A stretch of DNA of 64,000 nt from NCBI GenBank assembly GCA_033398695.1, contig CM065816.1, positions 131,847,358-131,911,357 of the forward strand, in the 5' to 3' direction. The position numbers and the translations under genes are program-made. Of this stretch, positions 23,572 through 34,976 are shown in pieces. The DNA comes from Orobanche coerulescens. Taxonomy: Eukaryota > Streptophyta > Magnoliopsida > Lamiales > Orobanchaceae. Each line of letters starts with the position of its first letter. The stretch's first letter is position 1. The notes beneath the pieces are model-generated. The model made no database searches. It saw only the letters and a program-made list of their open reading frames with translations, and was not told where the DNA came from.

Positions 23572-25478
23572 CTTGCCTCGCACTGTGCACCGAAACAAGA
23601 ATTGTACCTGTCATTTCTCCTCCCGTATACATGACCGAAGAAGAGGAAGGTGTCTTGTTATATCAATCCTCGCGCATTACTCATTCAATCTGTTAGAAAA
23701 TAACACTTTTAATCTTTCCATAGAACAACTACAGCTTGTCAAGCCACAAGCAGAAAAACATTCTTTTATCAATATTTTTAAGGAGTGGAAAACCCTTAAA
23801 ACCATGTCCTTTACAAATTTTCAAATTTTTATTGAAACTAGTGGTTGGGATTACCCCCAAGCCACGGAGGATGTTCTGACTGATTTTTGCAAGGAGTCAG
23901 ACTTAACCTTACTCCTCCAGGATAACTGGTTCATGTCACACTTTGAGACTAACATGGACCATTTTATCCACTCTATAATGTTGAGTGTTTTTGATGGTAC
24001 TTTTGGAGAAGAGGAGGAAGAGAAAGAAGAAAAGGAGATTAGAATAGAAGAAGTTGATGAAGAGAATGAAATTATCAATTTGGTTGAGGAGGATGAAGAA
24101 GCAAAAGAAGAACAAGAAGAAAACATACCAATGAAAAGGAGACAGAGGAAATTGAAAAAACAAGAAGTGGAAGATGAGGAAGATGAAGAAGAAGGAGAAG
24201 AAGTGGAGCAAGAAAAAGAAGAAGAAAATAAGGATGATGATGATGATGAAGGAGAGAAGGAAAAGATGATTCTAAGGATGATGATGATGATGATCATGAT
24301 GATGGAGGTGAAGGAGGAGTCGGTGTGGCGGCCGGAGAAGAGAGAGAAAAAGATGAGGAGAAAGAAAAAGAGAAATCATGAAGAAGAAGGGAAAGAGGAA
24401 GAAAGAGAAAAGGAGCCGAGAAGGAGCCGAGCCTACCAACGAAGCCGCAGATAGGATTGTTGTGCCTCCCCAGACACCACCTAGATGCAGAGCCGGGCAG
24501 AGGACTCAAGGTCGTGCACCCCAGAGAAGACTCTATCTCGACCTCCTCCGCAGACAGAGCCTGCAATGAGTGGCTCCCTTGTCAAGGATCGGGAGAACAC
24601 TCCCCATCGCCTCGCTTATCTCCCAACATGACCGAGCCGATCAAGCGCATTGTCGAGACACCATTGGGAGTCAGTCAACACAGTCACTCCCGACCTTCAA
24701 GATAAATGCCAAGATTGATACCTTGCCGCAAAGACAAATCCCTCCTCCTCCTCCTACAAACAATGTAATGCCTTTTCGCATGTCCGATGGATGAGCCGCA
24801 TGGAGCAACAATTAACAACCCTCATTGATGCCGGCAAAAAGGGGGAAGAGAGGATTCAGGGGAAGGGAGAGAATTCGTATAAGAAAAAGCAGGATATCCC
24901 CACCTTGAAGGACCATCTAGCTCAAGAGGAAGGAACCCGTAGATTCGTAAGACAAGGCCGACCACCAAGGGAAGCGCAGAAGGACCAGAGGCGGCTTCGA
25001 ACCTACTCTTGAGTGGGAAGGTCCGGAGCTATGGTATGTGGAAGATTTCGCCCACTTGAAGCTATTGAAATATGGGAGTGCTAGGAAGAAGTTCATCGAG
25101 AGACTTTTATGTCCTGGGAACTTCTTCAGATGACAAACTCTCCCCACAGAGATTTTCATCAACTGGATGGAAGCAGCTCATCCCAAGCTTTGGGCTATTC
25201 TAAAGAAGCATGCAAAAGAACAAAAGCTTTTCCCATGATCCCTAAATTCGTAGTCAAGAAGCACCATCCGCATGGATGGTGAACTTGATGAACTAAAACT
25301 CCAGAGGAAATCAAGCGAGTCCGCCTTGAAAACAAATTCGTATCGCAGAGGAGCAGACTTCGCAGCCTCTAGTGGTGAAAAGGAAGTATGGCCTTGCTCC
25401 ACCAAGGTAAGACCCATTGGAGCCAAACCATTCGGACTCGCCAAGCACTGCTCAAGAGGCAGAGGAAGAGGCGGATGA
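23572..25478 (+). pseudogene. Extra ORF of B, remainder
   Basis: Homologous to 61985-63900 of element C on the protein level. The middle block (FINIFKEWKTLKTMSFT, then GWDYPQATED, DNWFMSHF) matches C (FINIFDEWKDLKSLTFT, GHPQATEKL, W-F-M-S-N-F). A long Glu/Lys-rich tract (about 24005-24260) follows, then a Pro linker and a C-terminal block with a sequence close to INWMEAAHPKLWAILKKHAK (about 25150-25215). Several frame changes occur after 24300; one, at 24780-24795, turns an expected CAGACTGG into CCGATGG. From 25479 to 25678 is 3' untranslated sequence. Confidence 0.7.
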
Positions 25479-25678
25479 TTTTAATTATTTTCTTACTTGT
25501 AATTTATTTTCAGTACTTAAACATTCTTGTATAATTTCTATGATAAGTCGAAAACTTTTATGAACACTGTTGAAAGACAATTTTCCAGTTGTCACAATAT
25601 TAGATCGATTTCGCTTTGTCTTGCACTTAAGTGCAGACTTGGCCATTTGATTTCTTACTTAGTTTTGCCATCATCAAA

Positions 25679-25690
25679 ATAGGGGGAATT
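25679..25690 (+). other. Polypurine tract of B
   Basis: ATAGGGGGAATT directly before the 3' LTR. Confidence 0.8.
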
Positions 25691-27112
25691 TGTTAGGAAT
25701 ACTTGTTAGATTTTGATGATGTCATTAATTTAGAATCAAATGTTTATTAATTGGCGAAATGTAAGGAAGAACCAAATGAGTATCTTCCATAGGCCAAAAT
25801 GTGTTAAGTATAAAATTGGCAAAATGTAAAGAAGAACCAAATGAGTGTCTTCTGTAGGCCAAAGTTAGTTAGGCTGAAAATCGGCTAAGTACTAAAGTAC
25901 AGTCTAGTCTATCAAGAGAAGTACAGCCGACTCCAATCAGAGTAGCCCTGGTCAACTAAAAAATTGTCAGAGTAGTTTGACCAGACTGCAGCCAAGGAAC
26001 CTCAGGGAAGTCACCTGACCAGACAAGTCTCAAACAGTATACAGCCGAGACGACCTACCTGCAGAGAAGTAAGCTGCACTTCAGTCTACTCAACTACAGC
26101 CTAGTACTCCAAGTCCACGTCAGCATGCTTTGAAAAGTCAAATATTACGGAAAGCTCACATGCAACGTGAAGAGACAAATTGGAGTGATTCCCGCAAGAG
26201 ATATGATTTATTTAAATCATCCTGACCCACCGTGAAAGACTTTAATCCTTTTATACTCAAAAGATTCGGCGCTCACATGCAGAAGTCATCACAACGGTCG
26301 GAAGATGAAATTAAATAATGGGAATCCAGCCTTGCAACGTTCAGAAAAGATTAAACAATGAAGTCTCTCTCCAACGGACGGATTTGTTCAGATTTGCAAC
26401 GGCTACAAGGAAGAAGCTCAGAGATCGTGATCTATATATATCCAGAGATTTGAAACTGAGCAACTACCGGTGCGAACTTATACTCTAAGCGATCAAAGCA
26501 AACAAAGCAATCCTAAGCAAACAAATAGCATCGAGAAAAAGAGCAGATCCAAAAGTTCATATTCAAGGAAGCTCTTTAGTTGGAGAAGACAAACACTCTT
26601 GTCTTTAAATCTTGAGTAAGGGGTACTTCACTGGTTGAAGTAGCAGATCAGAAGGCATCCGAGGATCGAGGATCAAGAGGTGCAAGGCAACAAGTTTGTG
26701 TACAACGGCACGGAATTCCACCGGTTGGAAGTCATGTAGTGTGTAGTGAATCACCGTAATATTTATCACCGGTTGAGAATTATAGTGAATTCATCTCCAA
26801 CTGGTTTGGAGAAAAGTGGATTAGTAGAGGATTACCCCACCTCTGAGACCACTATAAACCGCCCGTGTCATTTACTATTTTACCGCATCATACTCTAACC
26901 ACGTATCCATTGTTAAGTGTTTCATTAAGTTAATTTATATTTGTCATCAGCTGACTTCCGCACATATCCAAGAACAAACGACTCCTAGTCATTTGTTTGA
27001 TCATCAGCTGAAGAAACTCACTCTTCGAGAAAAAGAGTTCAAGAGTTTCTACAAGTCTATTCCCCCCCCCCCCCCCCCTCTAGACTTGTTTCTGGACGAC
27101 TTGTGACCTACA
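25691..27112 (+). repeat. 3' LTR of B
   Basis: Starts TGTTAGGAATAC like the 5' LTR and ends GACCTACA, followed by the TTACT duplication. It has a TATA box at about 26430-26441. A run of about 16 C at 27063-27078 replaces the five C of the 5' LTR. CAG and CTG motifs are intact here where the 5' copy differs. Confidence 0.92.
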
Positions 27113-28033
27113 TTACTCACTCCCGACCCTTCAACAGACGATGATGTTCTCGCCATCACCGAGAAATTTCAGGAACTTCTCCCTTTTGCCTCATCCATCA
27201 TTCATTCAGAGGCGGATAAAATCAAGTATTTCAGCAAGAGGCTGAAACCCCGTATGAGACTACAGTTGCTTAATCATCATTGCACCACTTTGGCCGAATT
27301 TATTGAGAAAGCTCTCACTTATGAGCTTACTGCTAAGAAAATTGCTAAGCAGCAACCTTCGTCTGCTAGCAAGAAATCAAAGAATCGTAATCAGTCTGAA
27401 GGCGGTCAGACGACCTTCAAGAAACCTCGTGCGGGCACCACTTTCTCTGAGCGACCTCCGGTGGCGCCCAGACCGGCGGAATCGCAGTCCCGAGCTGCCA
27501 GTTCGGCCATCACCTGTTTTAACTGTGAGGATCTTGGTCATCTCAGCACCAAGTGTCCGAGACAGACTATCACATGTCATAACTGTGGGATTGCTGGGCA
27601 TAAGGCCCGTTTTTGCTGTAGGGACTCCAAACCTACTCCGGCTTCATCTCAGGCCCCAAGCAACACTGCTCGTAATCAAACTACTCGGTGGCTGCTTAAG
27701 ACGACAGGAGCGAACAAGGGTGGAGCCTTTAGCCATCAGACGGGAGCATCCGGTGCCGGGACTAGCAAGCCCCGGATTTATGAGATGAAGAAGACCGATG
27801 ATCCAGAGGCCCGAATGATCTCAGGTACACTCGATATTCTATTTCAACCTGTGTGTACCCTTTTTGATACTGGTGCATCGCATTCATTCATTTCCGAGTC
27901 ATGTTCGAGTAGACTGCGTCTGGGTAGTGCTACTAGTTGTGAGCCTTATGTCATTGATCTACCTGATGGTAGACGAATTATCGGAAATCGTGAGATTCAG
28001 AATTATCCGATTCAGCTTCAATGTCGTGTATAG

Positions 28034-29686
28034 CCAGCAAACCTAATCGTAGTAGATTTGCCGAGAGACGACGTCATCTTGGGTATTGATTGGATGGATC
28101 GTCATGATGCCATCATTAGTGTCCGTAAGCGCATGGTCACTATCATTTCAGACGATGGGGTCGAATGTGTGTTTCAGGGAGGTAATCCCAGCTGTTCTAG
28201 AAGAGTTATTAATTTGATGAAAGCAGTGAGATTACTCAGTCAGGGATGTGTTGGTTATTGGTGCTATATGACCAAAACCGAGAAATCATGAGTAATGTTG
28301 ACGGATATTCCGGTAGTGAGGGAATATGCCAATGTTTTTCCAGACGAGTTACCTGGTTTGCCTCCACAGAGAGATGTGGAATTCACGATTGAGTTGGAGC
28401 CCGGTACTTCCCCGATATCGAAGGCACCGTACCGGATGGCCCCGACCGAAATGCAGGAGTTGAAGAATCAACTTGAGGAGTTGTTCGAGAAGGGTTATAT
28501 CCGACCAAGTGTGTCCCCGTGGGGAGCACCAGTGCTGTTTGTCAAGAAGAAGGATGGTTCGTTCCGTTTGTGTATTGATTACCGGGAATTGAATCGGGTG
28601 ACGATCAAGAATAAGTATCCTTTACCCCGTATCGATGATCTTTTGGATCAACTTCATGGAGCTTCAGTATTTTCCAAGATCGACTTAAGATATGGATATC
28701 ATCAGTTGCGGATTCGAGAGTCAGATATCGCGAGGACGGCATTTCGAACACGCTATGGTCATTATGAGTTCGTAGTTATGCCGTTCGGGCTAACTAATGC
28801 ACCTGCGGTATTCATGGAGTTAATGAATCGGGTTTTCATCGACTTTTTGGATCAGTTTGTTGTTGTCTTCATCGATGACATTTTGATTTATTCTCGTAAC
28901 CGAGAGGAACACGAGGTTCACCTTCATCAGGTTCTCGACGTGTTGAGACGAGATCAACTTTATGGAAAGTTTTCCAAATATGAGTTCTAGATGTCCGAAG
29001 TGACTTTTCTCGGGCATGTAATTTCATCAGATGGAGTGCGTGTTGATCCTCAGAAGACGGAGGCTATCCAAGATTGGTTACCTCCGAAGAATGTTAAGGA
29101 AATTCGTAGCTTTCTCGGATTAGCCGGTTATTATCGGCGGTTTGTGGAAGGATTTTCCAAAATTGCTCAACCATTGACGAACCTTTTGCGAAAGGATAAG
29201 AAATACACGTGGTCCGACGCGTGTCAACGGAGTTTTGAGGAACTCAAGAGCCGGTTAATGTCAGCACCTGTACTTTCCTTGCCGCAAGGGACGGAAGGAT
29301 TTGTGGTTTATAGTGATGCGTCCGGACAGGGTCTCGGATGTGTGCTCATGCAGAATGGGAAGGTTATTGCCTATGCTTCACGTAAATTGAGACCTTACGA
29401 AGTTAATTATCCGACCCACGACCTGGAGCTAGCAGCCGTGGTGTTCGCTTTGAAAATTTATCGTCATTACCTTTATGGCGTCACCTGTCAGATTTTCACC
29501 GATCACAAGAGTTTGAAGTATATATTTACTCAGAAGGAGTTAAATATGCGACAGAGGCGGTGGTTGGAACTAATCAAAGATTATGATATCGAGATCCTTT
29601 ACCACCCGGGCAAGCCGAATGTTGTCGCCGATGCCTTGAGTCGTAAGTCCGTTCAAGAGCATATGCTTGCTCGTTTAACAGTTTAG
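28034..29686 (+). pseudogene. pol: Protease end, RT and RNase H of G
   Basis: In the same frame as gag. Protease ends with DVILGIDWMDRHDAI. The RT has [43 protein letters not shown] and the catalytic box F-I-D-D ([11 protein letters not shown], about 28866-28900). RNase H shows [53 protein letters not shown] and [10 protein letters not shown], so its acidic residues are present. Stops: TGA at 28289, TAG at 28988 (where Trp is expected in E-F-W-M-S-E-V) and TAG at 29684. There is no frameshift. The enzyme would copy element RNA to DNA in cytoplasmic particles; this copy cannot make it. Confidence 0.92.
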
Positions 29687-31210
29687 AAGGAGCTTCAGCA
29701 GGAATTCCTTAGACCCGAGATCGAGGTCTGGCTTTAGCGAGTTCAGGGACAGCTTTGTATGTTAGAGATTTCATCGTCACTTGAGGAGGAAATCAGGGAG
29801 AATCACGGTTCAGACCCAGCATTGTTGCGCATCCGTGAGGATGTGGCTCAGGGGAAAGCCCCTGGATTCGTGGTCCACGAGGATGGACTTTTGAGATTCA
29901 AGAATCGGTTGTGCGTACCGGCGAATGACGAGTTGAAAAACTCGATTTTGAGAGAAGCTCATGCTACCCCTTATTCTGTTCATCCGGGGTCTAGCAAGAT
30001 GTACAAAGACTTGAAACAAAATTACTGGTGGAGTAATATGAAGCGAGAAGTCGCGGAATTTGTTTCGAGATGCTTAACCTGTCAACAGGTCAAGATAGAA
30101 CATCAGCAACCAGCGGGCATGCTGAAACCTCTCCCTATTCCAGAGTGGAAGTGGGAAGACATTTCTATGGATTTCATCACGAGTTTGCCAACGAGTCGTC
30201 GTGGCATGAATACGATCTGGGTGATTGTGGACCGCTTAACTAAATCAGCTCATTTCCTTGAGATCAAGGATACGTGGGGTCCCGAGAGACTTGCCCAGCT
30301 GTTCATCAAGGAGATAATGAGACTGCACGGTACTCCTAAAAGTATCGTTTCCGATCGTGACGGACGGTTTGTGTCTCATTTTTGGAAATCAGTTCATCGT
30401 GCCATGGGAACTCAGCTTAATTTAAGCACGTCTTTTCACCCTCAGTCCGACGGGCAATCAGAGAGGACTATTCAGACATTAGAGGACATATTGAGGGCAT
30501 ACGTCCTCGATTAGAAAGACGATTGGGAAGCCCAACTACAATTGATCGAGTTCACGTATAATAATAGTTGGCATGCTTCGATTAAGATGGCACCTTACGA
30601 GGCCTTGTACGGTCGTCGTTGTCGATCTCCTTTGTGTTGGGACGACTTATCAGAACCAATCGGCACCGAGCTCGATATGCTTATAGCCGTCCGTGAGAAG
30701 GTAGCTTTGATCAGGAGTCGTTTGTTGACCGCTCAGAGTCAACAGAAATCTTATTCAGACAATCGTCGTCGACCACTAGAGTTTGAGACGGGTGACCGCG
30801 TTTTGGTCAAGGTATCCCCGAGTCGAGGTATTTTCCGTTTCGGAAAACGGGGAAAGTTGAGTCCGAGATTCATTGGACCGTTTGAGATTTTGGATCGAGT
30901 AGGCGAGTTAGCTTATCGATTGGCTTTACCTCCGGCATTGAGCCGAATTCATAATGTGTTTCACGTCTCTCAGTTTCGGAAGTATGTTCCCGACCCGAGT
31001 CACATACTTCAGTTCGATGAAATCGAGATCGCCGATGATCATTCGTACGAGGAGCGTCCTGTACGAGTTTTAGAGCGGCGAGTCAAACAGTTGAGGAACA
31101 AGACGATCCCTTTGGTCAAGATTCAGTGGTCTAGACATGGAGTCAAAGAGGCCACTTAGGAAACCGAGGAGAGTATACGGGAGAGTTATCCCGAGTTGTT
31201 TGACCCTTAG
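29687..31210 (+). pseudogene. pol: Integrase and chromodomain of G
   Basis: Same frame as the rest of the polyprotein. The HHCC zinc region (HATPYSVHPG...CLTCQQVK) is followed by the D-D-E core: SMDFITSLPTS, SIVSDRDGRFVSHFW, and Glu in SDGQSERTIQTLED. The C-terminal domain has GKLSPRFIGPFEILDRVG and RIHNVFHVSQFRKYVPDPSH, then a Tekay chromodomain (RVLERRVKQLRNKTIPLVK, IQWSRHG). Stops: TAG at 29735 (Gln in the matching place of D), 30512 and 31157 (Trp in D). The native stop is TAG at 31208-31210. The chromodomain is thought to steer integration to heterochromatin. Confidence 0.92.
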
Positions 31211-31232
31211 TTTCGGGGACGAAACTCTTTTT

Positions 31233-31245
31233 AAGGGGGGGAGTA
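31233..31245 (+). other. Polypurine tract of G
   Basis: AAGGGGGGGAGTA abutting the 3' LTR. The upstream motif TTTCGGGGACGAAACT is shared in slightly different form with F, D and E. Confidence 0.85.
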
Positions 31246-33929
31246 TGTAATACCCGGTTGTAATTCATTCATTTTCATTCAGTAATTATCAGTCTATAAT
31301 TATCACTCGGTAATTTTCACTCATTAATAATCACTCGTCATTCATGATTCATTCAATTGCGTTCACTGTTGGCATGTTGTAACCGTATATCAGTTACCGA
31401 TCGTCATTTCATCTCCGTTTATAGATCGAGATAGGAGTATTATCATTTTCATCGTGTTTGGTAGTCTTGTACTGGGAGTATCATCTTTGGCATGTGTTGG
31501 ACTTGTTCACTTTCACATTCGTATGATATGTCGGATCATTCATCAGTCGTAGCGAGGAATCGGAGTTATCGGACTTTTCACCTTGTCCAGCATTGAGTTA
31601 CGGCCGTAAGGATTGTAGGTTACGGCCGTAACAAGGGTTCGTTGTTTTCAGGCCATTTTGGACGAATGGGACTTACGGCCGTAAGGTCACGGAATACGGC
31701 CGTAAGTTGAGCAGGTACGGCCGTAAGGCTTGGCCGATGGCCGTACGTGTTCAAAGCAGTCGCCTGCATTTTTGGCCGAAGGCAAGTTACGGCCGTAAGA
31801 AGGGTAGGATACGGCCATAAGTGGTATTCGTAAATTTCAGGCTTTGTCGGACAAGGGGGACTTACGGCCGTAAGGGTTGCAGCATACAGCCGTAAGACGA
31901 GGAAGGTACGGCCGTAAGGCTTGGCCGGATACGGCCGTACGTTACAGGCAGGGTGCCTGGTCATTTTTGACGAAGGGGGCTTACGCCCGTATGTGTGGCC
32001 GGATACGGCCGTATCATCCGAGTTACACCCGTAAGGTGTGCGGGTACGGCCGTAAGGGTGTCGGCAGATGTTTTAGACGAGGGTGTGTTACACCCGTAAG
32101 TCAGGAGCAGATACGGACGTAAGTATGTCGGCAGGTATTTGGACGAAGCCGAGTTACGGCCGTACGAGTTGGCCGGTTACGGCCGTAAGGCCGTTGACCT
32201 GGAATGTTACGGTCGTAAGAAGGCCGAGTTACGGCCGTAACTTCCGGCAGTTTATAAGGACTTGGCCGGGACTTTTTCTTCATTTTCATCCTTTTCTTCA
32301 CTTTGTTCTGAGAGAGATACTTGAGGGAGGGATTTTTCCATCATCAATCACTTGAGTGTTAGATTTTCACCATCTTCATTCATTTGGGAAGCTTGGATAC
32401 TCGATTTAACTCGTATTCTTTGGATCGAAGTGATTGGATCTTCAAGAGGTAATCTATTCAATATCTTGGATTTCGATTTTTGTATTGGGATATGATGTTT
32501 TGGACGTTATAATCATGTTATATGGAGGGATATGCATACGATTATGAGTTTGTATATAGATTCAATGGATTATTGAAGGATTATTCAAGAACACTTTGAA
32601 TATTGAGTTGGTTTTGGGGGTTTTCAATTAATGGTTGTTGAAATCACGAGTTTGGATATTCATAATGGATTATTGATCGTATTAAAGATGTTTTGTTGGT
32701 TTGAAACACTTCTTGGGGTTTTGATGTTGGTATTCTTGAGGTTTGGTTATAATCAATCGTAGTTTGTACACAAAGTGTTCGATATAATGCCCCAATGATC
32801 TTGGTTTAATCGTATCGACGTTTTGAGTTCGTTATATTCGTGTTTGATTCGTATATTGAACGGATTGTTGGTCATTGTATTATTCAAGGTTGTTCGAGCG
32901 ACCGATATCTCAATTAAGACGTTGTTCGTGGAAGGATAATTGTCACCGGTGTTGTGTAAGTTGATTCTTGCCCGGTTAAAAGGATATTCACTCCTTTTTG
33001 TTGTTGGTCATTCATAATCATACTCATTCATCATGGTATTAACCGTATTGAGACTTGTAATTGTCGAATAATCACTTCATTCACGAGGAACGACAGTTCC
33101 AATCATTTTATTGAATTATCAATCACGTCACTATTATTTTCATCTCGGTAAGTCATTCTTGGCCTTGTCGAATTATTATTCATTGATGTTCATTGCGGTC
33201 ATTCTCGTACATATGACCTTCTGGGTTCATATTGCGTGGCCGGGTGTGGTTGTGTGGAATTTTTAGTCGGGCACACGATGGTCATGTATTGGGTTCACCG
33301 ATACATTTGGACCGTGCATACGGTAATGCTTACCTCCGTGAGACTAATTAGGTACAAGGACGGGTGTGTCCGGTCATTCGTCTTGTACACTTGCACAAAA
33401 CATTACGGGCGTACTATGATACTCCTCTTCAGCGTAATTCATAACTAAGAATATTTCATAACTTCAGTTATATCATGATTATATATTTTCAACCCTTGAG
33501 GATTGTTGTTCTGTGTAACTGACCCCGTTGGGGGATTTTGTTTTCAGGTCACGGCAAGGCAAAGGCACGGGAAGAGCATGTTGACGGCGAGGAGTCCCAA
33601 TGATACTAGTAGGGGGCCCCAGTCATTCCGTGTAGTTCAGTCATTCCAGTCATTTTAGAAATTCTTATTTCTCTTCAGTTGTATTTCCGCTGCAAATTCC
33701 GTATGAGATGTTATTTATTCAGGGTGGTGTATTTTATCTCCATATAAAATATACTAGTATTCTGTTTTGTCCTGGTGTAATGTACTTAAGCTCCTCATCG
33801 GAGTATTTGGTAATATAATGTGGTTCGGTACCACAATTATATTATTTAATTCATCAGTTTTCATTCGCCTGGTGGGTCCCAGTCGGGGGTCCACGGCACT
33901 GTAATATCCGCCTGGTTTGGGGTGTTACA
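31246..33929 (+). repeat. 3' LTR of G
   Basis: Partner of 11405-14049, starting TGTAATACCCGG and ending GGTGTTACA, then the TGTTC duplication. It carries small insertions relative to the 5' LTR, for example an extra palindrome unit near 32180-32220 and a few bases near 32410. Confidence 0.92.
31598..32240 (+). promoter_or_regulatory. Palindrome array in 3' LTR of G
   Basis: The counterpart of 11757-12370 with about 22 TTACGGCCGTAA-type units, followed by TTTATAAGGA at 32251-32260. Some units have diverged or changed spacing from the 5' copy, but the core palindrome is mostly kept. Confidence 0.78.
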
Positions 33930-33934
33930 TGTTC

Positions 33935-34725
33935 TCCCTGAGGTTTAGGGAGTATCTAGCATTCGGTATTTCTATTGTCAGTTCTGCCTCTTCTTCGGTC
34001 ATGCTAGGAAGAGTCGGAAGTAGAATCACCTCAGCCATCAGCTTGGACTGATCTGGATGACCTTCAGCAGGAGCAGGTACAGGTGTAGTGATGATATGGA
34101 TTTGGGCTGAAGGTTCTTCAATTGGTGCAGGTGCAGGTGATCTTATTGTCTGCACTGCTTCTTCTTCAACTCCTTCAGATGTTGGGCCTCTCTGCCTCTT
34201 TGGTGACTGCTCTTGAGATGAGGTGACATGGACAACCTCCTCCACTGCAGGTAACTTTCTTTTCAACTTGTCTAGAGGAGTGTTGTCGGAGTCGAAATCA
34301 TCTGCAGGTGACTTATCAGCTGTAGGGGACTTTTCAACTGCAGATGACTAGATGACTTCTCCACTGAAGATGGGGTTGAGGTTATCTCCTCTGCAGGTAA
34401 CTCATGTGGGATCTGAGCTGCTGCATCTGAGCGAACTTCGTCTGAGTCCGAAGGCGCTTAGTAGGGAGAAGTTCCACTGGTCATCTCCCTTAAGATCTTG
34501 GCTGCTTTCCTCTCAACTCCCAATTTTTCCTTGAAGTATTCGCCACATTGGTTTGATGACAATGAAATATGAAATCTTCATTCATGTTAATGGCCTTGAT
34601 TTTTGCTAGTGCTGTTATCCTGTTGTGTCTCTATGTAACACTTGGTCTGGATAAGCAAAGTCGAGAATGTTTAACACTGTAGGAAAAATGACTATGCTGG
34701 CATTACATTTGTGTTTTTGCCAAGT
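33935..34725 (-). pseudogene. Extra ORF of copia A, N-terminal part
   Basis: Continues 9469-11404 upstream of the G insertion. The Ser/Pro/Glu-rich region (KRKLPAVEEVVH, PKRQRGPTSEG at 34190-34266) matches C. Further upstream, EYFKEKLGVERKAAKIL (about 34500-34548) matches the VGVTGRAAQIL region of B. Just beyond 34548 weak similarity to the first 50 residues of the B ORF (an I-V-I-F-P-T-V pattern, about 34690) suggests that some 170 codons between are deleted. A TAG interrupts near 34460. The copia element is lost beyond about 34725, with no gag-pol. Confidence 0.6.
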
Positions 34726-34976
34726 TGTTTAACCCTACCAGAACCCTATCTATTTCCGGCGACCGTCACCCCATATCTGAAGGCGGCGACGGCACGGGAA
34801 CTGCGAATCTGGCCAGATCTGAAGGTGGGGATGGTAAATAAACAGCAATTCCGGCCAGATCTGAAGGCGGTGACGGCGCGGAGGCGGTGATTTGGGCCAC
34901 ATATCAAGGCGACGACGGTGCAGAACCCGAGATTCCAGCTAGAACTTTAGGTAATGTTCCACTTTATGTAACATCC
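34726..34976. repeat. GC-rich stretch with three imperfect repeats
   Basis: A 60-65 base unit containing CCAGATCTGAAGG is present about three times (34770-34930), together with variants of GGCGGCGACGGC. It is much more GC-rich than its flanks. It could be a scrap of a host first exon or of another transposon. I cannot assign it. Confidence 0.45.

Larger units (their letters stand above)
15175..27112 (+). mobile_element. Sirevirus-type Ty1/copia element B, nested in G
   Basis: A complete plus-strand element of 11.9 kb with TG...CA LTRs (15175-16578, 25691-27112), duplicating TTACT (15170-15174, 27113-27117) in the gag gene of G. Gene order is gag, protease, integrase, RT, RNase H, as in Ty1/copia, followed by a long extra ORF. 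Gag with a C-terminal coiled coil and the extra ORF after pol point to the SIRE/Maximus lineage. It is the innermost and so youngest of this nest. Several genes carry frameshifts, many at CAG/CTG sites that may be consensus errors. Confidence 0.93.
14546..28030 (+). pseudogene. gag: Gag and start of protease of G, split by B
   Basis: Coding pieces are 14546-15174 and 27118-28030; joining them at the single copy of the target duplication keeps the frame (514 codons). An Arg/Gly-rich N-terminus is followed by a Gln/Pro-rich linker and the Tekay capsid region (RLEHFEKLFAMVECPE, then KYFSKRLKPRMRLQL). Two CCHC zinc knuckles follow: CFNCEDLGHLSTKC and CHNCGIAGHKARFC. The aspartic protease begins with LFDTGASHSFIS near 27865-27900. 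A TAG at 28031 ends this open stretch, though the homologous frame continues. The protein would package element RNA into cytoplasmic particles. Without B it would be a well-preserved gag. Confidence 0.9.
11405..33929 (+). mobile_element. Ty3/gypsy Tekay/Del chromovirus G
   Basis: A full-length plus-strand element flanked by TGTTC (11400-11404 and 33930-33934), inserted into the extra ORF of copia A. Without nested B (15175-27112) it is about 10.6 kb: LTRs of 2645 and 2684 bp, a primer site, one gag-pol reading frame, and a C-terminal chromodomain typical of Tekay. Domain order is gag, protease, RT, RNase H, integrase, chromodomain. The polyprotein frame runs without any frameshift from 14546 to 31210 once B is removed, but has seven premature stops, so it is inactive. 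Confidence 0.93.
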
